34,225 nucleotides of DNA from JBLNBQ01 sp050260095 (lineage in GTDB: Bacteria; Bacillota; UBA5301; DYFA01), in contig JBLNBQ010000110.1 of NCBI GenBank assembly GCA_050260095.1, positions 1-34,225 on the forward strand, written 5' to 3'. The position numbers and the translations under genes were made by a program. This document shows positions 1-7,693 of this stretch, piece after piece. The notes beneath the pieces were generated by a model that was not told the origin of the DNA, made no database searches, and saw only the letters and a program-made list of their open reading frames with translations. Within the stretch, counting starts at the first letter, position 1, and every line of letters starts with the position of its first letter.

Positions 1-694
1 GGCGGGGATCGTCGTGAACGCGGCCGTGCCCGCCGTGGTCGGCGGAGACGATCAGCAACACCGGCCGGCCAGCGGCTCGTAACGCTTCCGCCAGCTCCAG
101 GATTCGACCTAGGATGAGGTCGGCGACGCCCACCGCCTTCAGGTATTGGGGGGACATCCACTCGTGGACGTGGCCGAACCAGTCGAGCAGCGCGACGTGG
201 AGGAGCGCCAGGCCGTAAGCCGAACCCCGCAGCAGGTCGACGGCCCGGGCGAGGAGGAGCAACTCGTGTTCGACCTGCGCGGCGTTGTCCAGCCGCGTCT
301 CCTCGTCGATCAGGACCGTGCCGATCGTCCCCGGGCGGTTCAGGTGAGCGAACTTCTGCTTGCCGGAGACCAGGGCCGTCCTGATGCCATGGCGGGCGGT
401 CAGGGTGAAGACCGTGGGGAGCAGCACCGGGCCGCGCGAGGGATCGTAGAAGTCCCAACTGACCCCGTGCCGCTCATGGCAAAGGCCAGTGACCATGGAC
501 ACGTGCGAAGGAAGCGTCCAGGGGAAATCGACGACGGCCGAGAGGGTATAGGCGCTCCCGCACAGCAGGCGATGGAAGTTGGGGGTTTCCGGCCGCTGAA
601 GGGCATCGGGCCGCAGGCCGTCGAACGTCACGAGCAGGGCCAGCCGATCCGCCCTGGCGCCACCCTTGTCGTGCCCCGGGAAGCCGATTGCCAC
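1..694 (-). CDS. Type I phosphodiesterase / nucleotide pyrophosphatase family protein (3' end outside window)
   Basis: An alkaline-phosphatase-superfamily hydrolase expected to cleave phosphate mono- or diesters with two bound metal ions. The frame is open to the left edge, so about 231 codons of an incomplete gene are visible. The N-terminal part has VTFDGLRPDAL (metal-binding Asp), then TLPSHVSMVTG, which carries the usual position of the nucleophile region in this family, then LLDWFGHVHEW (Asp and two His) and SADHGGHG (Asp-His metal ligands). The GTG start at 694 is chosen because GGGAGGG lies just upstream; there is no signal peptide. It follows the RseB-like gene by 95 bp on the same strand and may be read with it. 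The substrate cannot be told from sequence. Confidence 0.85.
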   Translation of the reverse strand, partial: MAIGFPGHDKGGARADRLALLVTFDGLRPDALQRPETPNFHRLLCGSAYTLSAVVDFPWTLPSHVSMVTGLCHERHGVSWDFYDPSRGPVLLPTVFTLTARHGIRTALVSGKQKFAHLNRPGTIGTVLIDEETRLDNAAQVEHELLLLARAVDLLRGSAYGLALLHVALLDWFGHVHEWMSPQYLKAVGVADLILGRILELAEALRAAGRPVLLIVSADHGGHGRVHDDPR

Positions 695-789
695 GTGATC
701 CGTCCCTCCCGCGCCGGCCTTTCCGGAATTCTACGTTCCGCTTCACCGGCGCGTTCTGGACGTTCCTGCCCAATCTGAATGGCCTGCGG

Positions 790-1707
790 TCATCTCAAGG
801 AATCGGCGATGCGGCGCAGTTCCTCCGGCGGAACGTCGCCCACGAGGTAGAAGCGGATTCCGTCGTGCGTCCAGGCGAACCCGCCCCGCTCGGCTCCCTC
901 CCGCACCCCGGGGCGCGCCCACCAGGGGACTTCCCGCTCGTAGAGCGAGATGACTCCTAGCCCATCGAAGAAGGCGAGGTGCACAAAGCCCCCCGGCTTC
1001 GGCCCGACGCGCACGCCGACCAGCCGGTAACCGGGAGGAAGATACCTGGGGTAACGGAGCCAGGGGCCGACCGTGCTGGCGGCCTGCTCGGCGCTGAGCC
1101 AACGCTCCTTCCCGCCGGCGCGCCGCACCGGCCGCGCCGCCTGCCGGCCCGGCGCAGGCTGAAACGAGATCACCTCCCGCCGCTGCAGCACGCGGCCGGC
1201 ATGGTCCCGGTCTTCCACGACCATCCTGACGCGGGTCGCCCGGTCGATGATCGCGCGCCGGGAGGGGCTCCCCTGCCATCTGGGGGTCAGGGTGATCTCC
1301 CAGGTTTCCCGGCCGAGGAGCACCGGCCCGTTCTTGATGTCCACCGTGTAGTTCTGTCGGAGAAGTTCATTTGCGAAGAGGCGCTCTGCCTCAGGTGCGA
1401 AGCCGGCGGCCGCGGCGCGTCCCGGCGGCAGCCCCGGAGCCTTGCTGGGCCTGAGGTAGGTCACCCCGCCCGCACTGATGACGTCGAAGCTCCCCGAACC
1501 GAGCGGGAGCCGCACGGTGACGGTCGCCTCGTAGTCCAGGGCTGGGCGCTCGCTCTCGGCATAGACGGCCAAAGCGTCGCCCGGCCCCGCGGGGGACTCC
1601 CCCCCGGCCAAGACCGCGACCGGGCGGCACAAGACGGTCAACAGAAGCAGTAAGCAGACCTGGCTGGCGCGCTTCGCCCGGGCCGTCGCGCCGGACCTGC
1701 CGTTCAC
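790..1707 (-). CDS. Exported RseB/MucB-like (DUF4367-like) regulator of an ECF sigma system
   Basis: About 305 residues. The GTG start at 1707 overlaps the stop of the anti-sigma gene (GTGA) and has GGGAGG upstream; longer in-frame starts run through the anti-sigma gene and are rejected. A hydrophobic stretch near residues 14-32 (VCLLLLLTVLCRPVAVLAGG) looks like a signal peptide. The middle resembles the lipoprotein-sorting-like fold of RseB. The C-terminal 100 residues (YLPPGYRLVGV, then a DGLGVISLYER strand and a short terminal helix) resemble DUF4367/RseB C-terminal domains. Proteins of this kind bind the extracytoplasmic part of anti-sigma factors. Its place as third gene behind a sigma/anti-sigma pair supports that role; the exact family is a judgement from pattern only. 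Confidence 0.7.
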   Translation of the reverse strand: MNGRSGATARAKRASQVCLLLLLTVLCRPVAVLAGGESPAGPGDALAVYAESERPALDYEATVTVRLPLGSGSFDVISAGGVTYLRPSKAPGLPPGRAAAAGFAPEAERLFANELLRQNYTVDIKNGPVLLGRETWEITLTPRWQGSPSRRAIIDRATRVRMVVEDRDHAGRVLQRREVISFQPAPGRQAARPVRRAGGKERWLSAEQAASTVGPWLRYPRYLPPGYRLVGVRVGPKPGGFVHLAFFDGLGVISLYEREVPWWARPGVREGAERGGFAWTHDGIRFYLVGDVPPEELRRIADSLR

Positions 1708-2096
1708 CGGGGTGTCGCCTCCCTCAAAAGGCTCGCCTCCGCGGAGACGAGCGCGTAGTGGTCGCGACGCATCGCCGCCCGTTCGCTCTGCTCGGCCCGC
1801 CAGTAGCCGGCCACCTGGAGTCCCCACGAAGCGCCCAGGGCGGCCACGAGCGCCGCGGCAACCAGGCCCAGCCTCCAGTGGCGCGGGCGCGCCGGCGCCC
1901 GGCGGCTCTCCACGGGGGCGAGGCGGAGCGCGGGCATGACGCTCAGCGCCTGCTCAATCTCGAGGTAGTCGCTGAGAACCTGCCGGCACCTCTCGCATTC
2001 GCTCAGGTGAGCTGCGATCTCACCGGCGGCCGCCTCGGAGAGGTCGCCGTCCATGAACCGCAGCAGTCTCTCTTCCGATACGTGGGTCACGCTCAA
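1704..2096 (-). CDS. Zinc-finger anti-sigma factor, single-pass membrane protein
   Basis: A 130-residue protein with the zf-HC2 layout of ECF anti-sigma factors: N-terminal HxxxCxxC (His30, Cys34, Cys37) that binds zinc and the sigma factor, a linker, one membrane span around residues 77-97 (LGLVAAALVAALGASWGL), and a short outer tail. The ATG start overlaps the stop of the sigma gene by 4 bp, which implies coupled translation and balanced amounts of the two proteins. Its own stop overlaps the RseB-like gene. It should hold the sigma factor inactive at the membrane until an envelope signal releases it; the signal is unknown. Confidence 0.9.
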   Translation of the reverse strand: MSVTHVSEERLLRFMDGDLSEAAAGEIAAHLSECERCRQVLSDYLEIEQALSVMPALRLAPVESRRAPARPRHWRLGLVAAALVAALGASWGLQVAGYWRAEQSERAAMRRDHYALVSAEASLLREATPR

Positions 2097-2665
2097 TCCC
2101 TCCGCACCGCGCCCCGGATCATCCGTCTGGCCATGTTGATCCGCGACTTTACGGTTCCCACCGGGATGCCAAGCCGGGAGGCGATCTGTTCGTAGGTGAG
2201 CGATTCGTGAACGGCCAGGTAGAGTGGGAGGCGGTAATGCGCAGGCAGCCGTGCGAACGCCGCGCGGATCTCCTGATCGGTGAGGCGTCGCTCCACCACT
2301 GTCTCGGGGTTGTCTCTCAGATCGGGCAACTCGGGCGGAGGGCCTTCCTCACCCGCGAGCCCTTCGAGGCTGACCCGGGGCAGGGCGGGCCGGCGCAGGC
2401 GCGCCAGGCAGACGTTCAGCAGCACCTTGCGGAGCCAAGCGTAGAAGGACCCGGTGCCCAGGTAGCGGTCGCGTTTGGCCCAGCCCAGGAGCAACGCCTC
2501 TTGCACCGCATCACGTGCGTCTTCGGGCGAGCCCAGCAACTGGCCGGCGACGCGCAGCAACTTGCCCGACCAGCGCCGGGCGAGTTCTCCGAAGGCTTCG
2601 TCGTCTTCCCTGCTCAGCGTGACCAGCTCGCCGTCACCGAGCGCCTGGTAGTTGACGCTGGCCAT
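2093..2665 (-). CDS. ECF-family RNA polymerase sigma factor
   Basis: About 190 residues with sigma region 2 (core binding and -10 recognition, DARDAVQEALLLGWAKRDRY then FYAWLRKVLLNVC) and region 4 (helix-turn-helix, LTYEQIASRLGIPVGTVKSR), and no region 1 or 3, as in ECF factors. The ATG at 2665 is chosen because a GGGAG site lies about 8 nt upstream; a GTG two codons earlier is too close to it. First gene of the three-gene sigma, anti-sigma, RseB-like unit. No ECF-type promoter is visible directly in front of it, but one lies 570 bp upstream before the small exported protein gene, so the sigma gene may be reached by read-through. Confidence 0.93.
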   Translation of the reverse strand: MASVNYQALGDGELVTLSREDDEAFGELARRWSGKLLRVAGQLLGSPEDARDAVQEALLLGWAKRDRYLGTGSFYAWLRKVLLNVCLARLRRPALPRVSLEGLAGEEGPPPELPDLRDNPETVVERRLTDQEIRAAFARLPAHYRLPLYLAVHESLTYEQIASRLGIPVGTVKSRINMARRMIRGAVRRD

Positions 2666-2692
2666 CCGCACCGCTCCCGCCGCGAAGGTCTC

Positions 2693-2718
2693 GGCGGGCG
2701 GCCGCCCGGCCGCCCGCC
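2693..2718 (-). terminator. GC-rich hairpin between exported protein gene and sigma operon
   Basis: Perfect 11-bp inverted repeat (GGCGGGCGGCC / GGCCGCCCGCC) with a 4-nt loop, 15 bp after the stop of the exported protein gene and 28 bp before the sigma start. There is no T-run after it on the minus strand, so it may be a partial terminator or a processing hairpin that lowers read-through into the sigma operon. Confidence 0.5.
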
Positions 2719-2732
2719 ACAGTCACTTCGGA

Positions 2733-3188
2733 TCAATGATGCGCCGCCCAACCGGCCCGGAACCCCGCCCGCCAGGCCCACGCCGCGCCCGGCCAGACGC
2801 CGCGCCGGCGCGGGAAGAGCCTGATCGTCTCGTCGTCGAGCTTGATCTTGAACGCCACGAAGCCGGCCGGCCTTCTCACGCCCGTGATGGTCAGGTGCTT
2901 CCCGGCGGTCAGCTTCTCCTTGTGCTGCTCAACCACGCGGGCCGGTCCGAGGTACACCTTCACCGTCTTCCCGGCCGAGTCGACGATCTCGGCATACGCC
3001 GGCTTCTGATCGGGCACGACCTTCTGGATATCGCCTTCAAGCTTCTCGACCTTCACGGGGGCGACCGGAACGGGTCTGACCACGAACACCCGGTGGCGGA
3101 CAGGCGGCCCGCCCCAAGCGAGGGCCGGCACGGCGACCAAGCTCAGAACACCCACCAGCAACACCACGACAAGACACTTCCTGACCAT
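2733..3188 (-). CDS. Small exported protein of unknown function, possibly OB-fold
   Basis: About 151 residues. An N-terminal signal peptide (KCLVVVLLVGVLSLVAVPALA, cleaved near AWG) is followed by a mainly beta-strand middle (EGDIQKVVPDQ, KTVKVYLGPARVV, GKHLTITGVRR, FVAFKIKLDD) like the small OB-fold domains that bind ligands in secreted proteins, and a Trp- and Arg-rich tail. ATG 3188 is chosen; a GTG two codons upstream is equally possible because GGAGG lies 4 nt from it and 10 nt from the ATG. It lies directly upstream of the ECF sigma operon and behind an ECF-like promoter, so it may be a target of that sigma factor. Function is not recognised. Confidence 0.65.
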   Translation of the reverse strand: MVRKCLVVVLLVGVLSLVAVPALAWGGPPVRHRVFVVRPVPVAPVKVEKLEGDIQKVVPDQKPAYAEIVDSAGKTVKVYLGPARVVEQHKEKLTAGKHLTITGVRRPAGFVAFKIKLDDETIRLFPRRRGVWPGAAWAWRAGFRAGWAAHH

Positions 3189-3235
3189 CTCCACGACACC
3201 TCCGAAACGTTCTCTGCCCGGGCCTCACTTTCCAT

Positions 3236-3260
3236 GACGCGTCCGGGGCGCGAAAAGTTC
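3236..3260 (-). promoter_or_regulatory. Candidate ECF-type promoter
   Basis: On the minus strand GAACTT (3255-3260) and CGTC (3236-3239) are 15 bp apart, the usual spacing of ECF promoters with an AAC -35 core and a CGTC -10 core. The predicted start point is about 40 nt before the exported protein gene, just ahead of its GGAGG site. Seen by eye only. Confidence 0.4.
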
Positions 3261-3296
3261 GAAGGAAGGTTGGCTCGTCTGGATCTCGCCGCGCGC

Positions 3297-4100
3297 CTAC
3301 TCGGCGAGCAGCACTTTGTCATCCAGGAGCCGCTCCCCGCGGGCCTGGTGGAACGCCTCCAGGAGCTGCGCCGGCGTCATCTCCCGCCGGGCGGAACCCG
3401 ACACGTCGAGCACGACCTCCCCGCGGTGCATCATGATCGTCCGGTTGCCCATCCAAAGCGCCTGCTCCAGGTTATGCGTGACCATGAGGACCGTGAGCTG
3501 GCGCTCCTCCACCAGCTGCTCGGTCAGGGAGGAGACGTCGGCGGCCGCCTTCGGGTCGAGGGCCGCGGTGTGTTCGTCCAGCAGCAGCAGCTCCGGCCCG
3601 CCGAGGCAGGCCATGAGCAGGGTCAGGGCCTGGCGTTGCCCGCCCGAGAGGGTGCCGACCCGGTCGGCGAGCCGGTGTTCGATCCCCATCCGGAGCCTGG
3701 CCAGTTCGGCCCGGAAGACTTCCCGGTCCGCCCGGCTGACGCCCCAGCGCAGGCCGCGGGCCTTGCCGCGTCCCTGGGCCAGGGCCAGGTTCTCCGCGAT
3801 GGTCAGGTGCGGCGCCGTTCCCATGGTCGGGCTCTGAAAGACCCGGCCGACCCGGCGGGCCCGGCGGTGTTCCGGCCAGGCGGTCACCTCGGTGTCGCGG
3901 AGCCAGATCCGCCCGGCGTCGAGCGGGAAAGTGCCAGCCACGGCGTTGAGGAGGGTCGACTTGCCCGCGCCGTTGCTGCCGACGATCGTGATGAAATCGC
4001 CGGGCGCCACGGCGAGGTCGATGCCGTTCAGGGCGACCGCAGTCAGCCCTTCGCCCAGGGTGAAGACCTTGCGGGCCTGTTCCAGCCTGAGCAGGCTCAT
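3297..4100 (-). CDS. ABC transporter ATP-binding protein (TrpZ-like)
   Basis: A 267-residue ATPase with all core motifs: Walker A GSNGAGKST near residue 42, Q-loop in RVFQSP, signature LSGGQRQ, Walker B ELLLLDE with HTAALDP, and the H-loop VTHN. The form of the D-loop and the phrase FQSPTMGTAPHLTIAENL are typical of the ATPases paired with PF04392 (TrpX-type) binding proteins rather than branched-chain amino-acid LivG/F. Its ATG overlaps the permease stop by 4 bp. Last gene of the three-gene importer operon; it drives uptake across the cytoplasmic membrane. Confidence 0.9.
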   Translation of the reverse strand: MSLLRLEQARKVFTLGEGLTAVALNGIDLAVAPGDFITIVGSNGAGKSTLLNAVAGTFPLDAGRIWLRDTEVTAWPEHRRARRVGRVFQSPTMGTAPHLTIAENLALAQGRGKARGLRWGVSRADREVFRAELARLRMGIEHRLADRVGTLSGGQRQALTLLMACLGGPELLLLDEHTAALDPKAAADVSSLTEQLVEERQLTVLMVTHNLEQALWMGNRTIMMHRGEVVLDVSGSARREMTPAQLLEAFHQARGERLLDDKVLLAE

Positions 4101-5020
4101 CGCGCCTCACCCCCCAGCTGCCGCTTCCGGAGCCAGGAAGGGCCCGGCCTCGTCTTGGCCAGGGCGGGCGCGCCCAGGGCCACCACCACGATGACCGCCG
4201 TGACCAGCTTGAGGTCGGTCGGCGCAAAACCGAGCTGCAGCGCGACCGCCACCACGCCCCGGTAGAGGATCGAGCCGGCGACGGCGGCCAGGACCCGGCT
4301 CGCCAGCCCGCGCGGGCGCAGCACCGCCTCCCCGACGATCACGGAGGCCAACCCGGCCACGATGGTGCCCACGCCCATGCCGACGTCGGCGAACCCCTGC
4401 TGTTGAGCGATGACCGCCCCCGAGAGGGCGACGAGCCCGTTGGCCAGGGAGAGGCCGAGCACCTGCGCCCCATCCGTGCTCGAGCCGATGCTTCGCACCA
4501 TCTGCTGGTTGTCGCCGGTCGCCCGGAGGATCAGCCCGATTTCCGTGCGGAGGAACGCCACGAGAAGGAGAACGCCCGCGCCGGCCAGGGGGACCAGCAG
4601 CAAGAGTTGCGCAAAACCCCCGGCAGACCATTTCTCGAGCGCGGTGAAGAGGGTGGGCTGCATCAGGAGCGGGACGTTGGCCCGGCCCATCACCCGCAGG
4701 TTGATCGAGTACAGCGCGGTCATCGTGAGAATCCCCGACAGCAGCCCGGAGATGTGCAGGCGCGTGTGGAGCAGGCCAGTGACCGCACCGGCCAGGACGC
4801 CGGCCAGCCCCGCCGCCAGGGTGGCGGGCACCGGCCCCACGCCGGCCACGAGGAGGGCGGCAGCCAGGGCGCCGCCCAGCGCGAAGCTCCCATCCACCGT
4901 GAGGTCAGGGAAGTCGAGGACGCGGAAGGTCAGGTACACTCCCAGAGACATGAGTCCGAAAGCCAACCCCTGCTCCAAGACGCCAACTGCGATGTCCAGA
5001 ATCACTGCATTCGCTCCCAA
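4097..5020 (-). CDS. ABC transporter permease (TrpY-like, LivH/RbsC superfamily)
   Basis: A 307-residue membrane protein with about 8-9 hydrophobic segments, in the branched-chain amino acid/ribose permease superfamily. Features include the N-terminal FGLMSLGVYLTFRVLDFPDLTVDG segment and the cytoplasmic coupling region LILRATGDNQQMVRSIG, both characteristic of the permeases that partner PF04392 binding proteins. It follows the binding protein gene by 28 bp and overlaps the ATPase gene. It forms the membrane channel of the importer, probably as a homodimer because only one permease gene is present. Confidence 0.88.
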   Translation of the reverse strand: MGANAVILDIAVGVLEQGLAFGLMSLGVYLTFRVLDFPDLTVDGSFALGGALAAALLVAGVGPVPATLAAGLAGVLAGAVTGLLHTRLHISGLLSGILTMTALYSINLRVMGRANVPLLMQPTLFTALEKWSAGGFAQLLLLVPLAGAGVLLLVAFLRTEIGLILRATGDNQQMVRSIGSSTDGAQVLGLSLANGLVALSGAVIAQQQGFADVGMGVGTIVAGLASVIVGEAVLRPRGLASRVLAAVAGSILYRGVVAVALQLGFAPTDLKLVTAVIVVVALGAPALAKTRPGPSWLRKRQLGGEAR

Positions 5021-5048
5021 CTGCCGGTGCGCGGCGGCTGCCCGCCCA

Positions 5049-6080
5049 CTACTTGATCACCCGGTCGGCCTTCTCCACCAGCTTCGCCGGCAGTTTCAGC
5101 CCGATGGCCTGGGCAGCCTTGAGGTTGACGACGAGTTCGAGTTCCTTCTGGTACTGGATGGCCATGGTCGCCGGCTTCTTGCCCTTGAGCACCTGGACCG
5201 CCATCTTCGCCGTCTGCTGGCCCAACCGGTAGTAGCTGACGCCGACCGTGATGAGCGCGCCCCGCTCGACGGTGCCCGCCTCTCCGCCGATCACCGGCAG
5301 TTTCGCCTCTTCGGCCACCTTGATCACCGACTCGAGCCCGGAGACCACCGTGTTGTCGGTCGGAACGTAGATAGCGTCCACCTTGTTCGCGATGGCCTGC
5401 GTGGCCTGGAGGATCTCCGTCGTGCTGGCCACCGGCGCCTCGACGACCTTGAGGCCCAGCTTCTTGGCGGCCTCCTTCACGATGTTCACTTGGAAGACCG
5501 AATTCTGTTCGCCGGCGTTGTAGACCACGCCGACCCGTCCGGCCTTCGGGGCAATCTGCCTGACCAGGCCCAACTGCTCGGCCACGGGGTTCAAGTCCGA
5601 CGTCCCGGTCACGTTCGTCCCCGGGTTGGCGTTGCTCTTGACCAGGCCCGCCGAGGCCGGATCGGTTACCGCAGTGACGAGGATGGGGATGTCCTTGGTG
5701 GCATGCGCCGCCGCCTGGGCCGTGGGCGTGGCGATGGCCAGGATCAGATCGACGCGGTCGGTCACGAACTTGCGCGCGATGGTCTGCGCCAGGGACATGT
5801 CGCCCTGAGCGTTCTGAAAGTCGAACTCGACGTTCTTGCCTTCGACGTAGCCCGCCTCGGCCAGCCCGTCGACGAACCCTTTGCGCGCCGCGTCCAGCGC
5901 CGGGTGTTCCACGATCTGCGTGACGCCGATGCGGATCTTGGCCGGCGCGCCCGCCGCCCCTGCCGCACCTGCGAAAACCAACAGTACAGCGGCCAGCGCG
6001 AGCCCCGCCGCCATCGCCCTCCGAACGCCGCCCATCGCCGCCGCCTTGCTCGACCAGTTCATCCTGCCGACTCCCTTCAT
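5049..6080 (-). CDS. ABC transporter substrate-binding protein (PF04392, TrpX-like)
   Basis: About 343 residues. The signal peptide (VRRAMAAGLALAAVLLVFAGAAGAAG) is followed by the start of the PF04392 fold, KIRIGVTQIVEHPALDAARKG, and family landmarks NVEFDFQNAQGD, AIATPTAQAA, VTAVTDPASAGLV and GVSYYRLGQQTA. Known members bind aromatic amino acids (tryptophan, tyrosine) or are of unknown specificity. The ATG at 6080 is chosen for its upstream AGGAGG; 6062 is also possible, and the longer in-frame extension is not needed. No lipobox cysteine is present at the cleavage site, so the protein is likely free in an extracytoplasmic space. First gene of the importer, 81 bp downstream of an Lrp-type regulator. 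Confidence 0.88.
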   Translation of the reverse strand: MKGVGRMNWSSKAAAMGGVRRAMAAGLALAAVLLVFAGAAGAAGAPAKIRIGVTQIVEHPALDAARKGFVDGLAEAGYVEGKNVEFDFQNAQGDMSLAQTIARKFVTDRVDLILAIATPTAQAAAHATKDIPILVTAVTDPASAGLVKSNANPGTNVTGTSDLNPVAEQLGLVRQIAPKAGRVGVVYNAGEQNSVFQVNIVKEAAKKLGLKVVEAPVASTTEILQATQAIANKVDAIYVPTDNTVVSGLESVIKVAEEAKLPVIGGEAGTVERGALITVGVSYYRLGQQTAKMAVQVLKGKKPATMAIQYQKELELVVNLKAAQAIGLKLPAKLVEKADRVIK

Positions 6081-6161
6081 CCTGCTCTTCCTCCTGCTAC
6101 TCCACTTCGTCATCTGAACCATCCCTTGGACTCTCCGAAATCCCGGCCGCTCGTCCGCCAC

Positions 6162-6608
6162 CTAGGCGCCGAACCAGCTGGCCGCCTCCTTCACCGTGCC
6201 CAGGATCAGCGAACTGTCGCTCGCTTTGACCCCGTCGACCTGCCGCAAGCGCTTCGTAAGGAAGTGGAACAGCTCTTCGTTGGACTGCACCGCCACCTCC
6301 AGGAGCAGGTCGTATTCTCCGGCGGAGAAGGCCAGGTACCTCACTTCCGGAAACTTGGCGAGGATCTCGGCGATCTCCGGCCCGCGGTCGGCGTCGACTT
6401 TCACGCCCACCAGGGCGAGCGTGGTCTTCCCCACCTTGGCGGGATCGACCACCGCCGTCAGCCGGATGATCCGCTCCCGCACCAGCCGGGTCAGCCGTTT
6501 GCGCACGGTGCCCTCGGCCAGCTGCAGCCGCGCGGCGATGTCGGTCAGCGGCATCCGACCGTCCTCTTGCAGGAACCGGATGATCTCCCGGTCGATGTCG
6601 TCGAGCAC
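6162..6608 (-). CDS. Lrp/AsnC family transcriptional regulator
   Basis: 148 residues, the normal length of the family: an N-terminal helix-turn-helix (LDDIDREIIRFL, LTDIAARLQLAEGTVRKRL) and a C-terminal RAM/AsnC ligand domain (TLALVGVKVDAD, VRYLAFSAGEYDLLLEV, VDGVKASDSSLIL). These proteins form octamers that sense amino acids. The GTG at 6608 is chosen because GGAGGGG lies 7 nt upstream and the family N-terminus begins there. It precedes and is co-oriented with the TrpXYZ-type importer, so it probably regulates that operon and itself. The 60 bp upstream (about 6640-6700) are unusually AT-rich for this genome, as expected for an Lrp-type binding region, but no clear -35/-10 pair was found. Confidence 0.9.
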   Translation of the reverse strand: MLDDIDREIIRFLQEDGRMPLTDIAARLQLAEGTVRKRLTRLVRERIIRLTAVVDPAKVGKTTLALVGVKVDADRGPEIAEILAKFPEVRYLAFSAGEYDLLLEVAVQSNEELFHFLTKRLRQVDGVKASDSSLILGTVKEAASWFGA

Positions 6609-6743
6609 GCCTACGCCCCTCCGTTCCCACATATCGTACCTGTCCTGGGTAAAGTTTGCTGGTTTTCGTAATTCTCCTGCCGTGAGAGTTATTTTTTCGG
6701 AAAGGGGAGGCGTCCAGGGCAGCAAGAGACCGCCCTGCGCCGC

Positions 6744-6774
6744 GAAAGAAAAGGCCTGCCGCTGGGCAGGCCTT
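6744..6774 (-). terminator. Rho-independent terminator of the PIG-L/ROK/lyase/ABC operon
   Basis: Perfect 10-bp stem AAGGCCTGCC/GGCAGGCCTT with a 4-nt loop (6751-6774), followed on the minus strand by TTCTTT. It lies 35 bp after the last permease stop. Confidence 0.88.
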
Positions 6775-6808
6775 GTTCGCCAGAATAGCGGAGCCTATGT
6801 CCGAGCGG

Positions 6809-7669
6809 TCAGGACTTCATCCCGGACAGCGCGATGCCCTCCACGATGTGGCGCTGGAAGAAGACGAAGACCGCCAGCACGGGCACGACCGCCAGGCTCG
6901 CGGCCGCCATGATGAGCTGCCACTCAGCCCCCGCCTCGCCGCTGAAGAGGGCGATCCCCACGGGCAGGGTCCGCATCGCCGAACTCTCGATGGCGATGAC
7001 CGGCCAGAGGAAGGCGTTCCAGTTGCCCAGGAAGACGAGGATGGCCAGCGCCGCCAGGGCCGGACGAACGACCGGAAGAGCGACCCGCCACCAGATCCCG
7101 AATTCGTTCAGACCGTCGATCCTGGCCGCGTCCAGGAGGTCGTCGGGGATGCCCGACATGAACTGGTTCATGAGGAAGACGCCGAAGGCCGAGATCAGGC
7201 CCGGCACCATCAGCGCCAGGTAGGTGTCGATCCACCGGAGCTTGGTGAACATCATGAACCACGGGATGATCAGCATCTCAGTCGGGATCATCAGCGTGGA
7301 GAGGATGACGAACAGGATCACGGTGCGCCCCGGGAACTTCAGCTTCGCCAGAGCGTAGCCGGCCATGGAGTCGAAGAACAGCTCGCTGGCGGTGGTCACC
7401 ACCGCCACGATGGCGCTGTTCAAGTACCACTTCAGGTAATCGGTCTCTTCGAGCAGGTGCAGGAAGTTGGCCCAGGTCGGAGCCTTGGGGATAAGGTTGA
7501 TCTGGAAGATCTCCGATCCTTGCTTGAAGGACGTGGCCAACATCCAGAGGAACGGGAAGACCATGAACAGCATGCCGGCCATGAGCAGCCCATGCTTGAG
7601 TAATTCCATCCGATCCCTGGCGGTGAAGCCGCGCCGCTTTCCCGGCACGCCGCCGGCCTTGCCCTGCAT
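6809..7669 (-). CDS. Carbohydrate ABC transporter permease (MalG/UgpE type)
   Basis: A 286-residue permease with six membrane spans. It has the N-terminal FPFLWMLATSFKQGSEIF segment and the coupling-loop EAA motif DAARIDGLNEFGIWWRVALP that contacts the ATPase. The ATG at 7669 has GGGGAGG 6 nt upstream. It follows the partner permease by 24 bp and is the last gene of the operon, before a strong terminator. No ATPase gene is in this operon, so the pair must use a shared MsmX/UgpC-like ATPase encoded elsewhere (inference). CUT1-type carriers import oligosaccharides, glycosides or polyol phosphates. Confidence 0.92.
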   Translation of the reverse strand: MQGKAGGVPGKRRGFTARDRMELLKHGLLMAGMLFMVFPFLWMLATSFKQGSEIFQINLIPKAPTWANFLHLLEETDYLKWYLNSAIVAVVTTASELFFDSMAGYALAKLKFPGRTVILFVILSTLMIPTEMLIIPWFMMFTKLRWIDTYLALMVPGLISAFGVFLMNQFMSGIPDDLLDAARIDGLNEFGIWWRVALPVVRPALAALAILVFLGNWNAFLWPVIAIESSAMRTLPVGIALFSGEAGAEWQLIMAAASLAVVPVLAVFVFFQRHIVEGIALSGMKS

Positions 7670-7693
7670 CTGAGTCCTCCCCTTCGTGTGGCC

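Noticed and set aside
2652..4265. Long plus-strand open frame (about 537 codons) opposite the exported protein and ABC genes
   Set aside because: Arg/His/Gln/Pro-rich translation without any domain; antisense shadow caused by high GC over clear minus-strand genes.
6081..6161. Possible T-box or attenuator before the binding protein gene
   Set aside because: The 81-bp interval is too short for a T-box and shows no T-box sequence or terminator pair.
4410..6671. Plus-strand open frame of about 750 codons across the TrpX-type importer and Lrp gene
   Set aside because: Antisense to three well-supported genes, biased composition, no motif or ribosome site.
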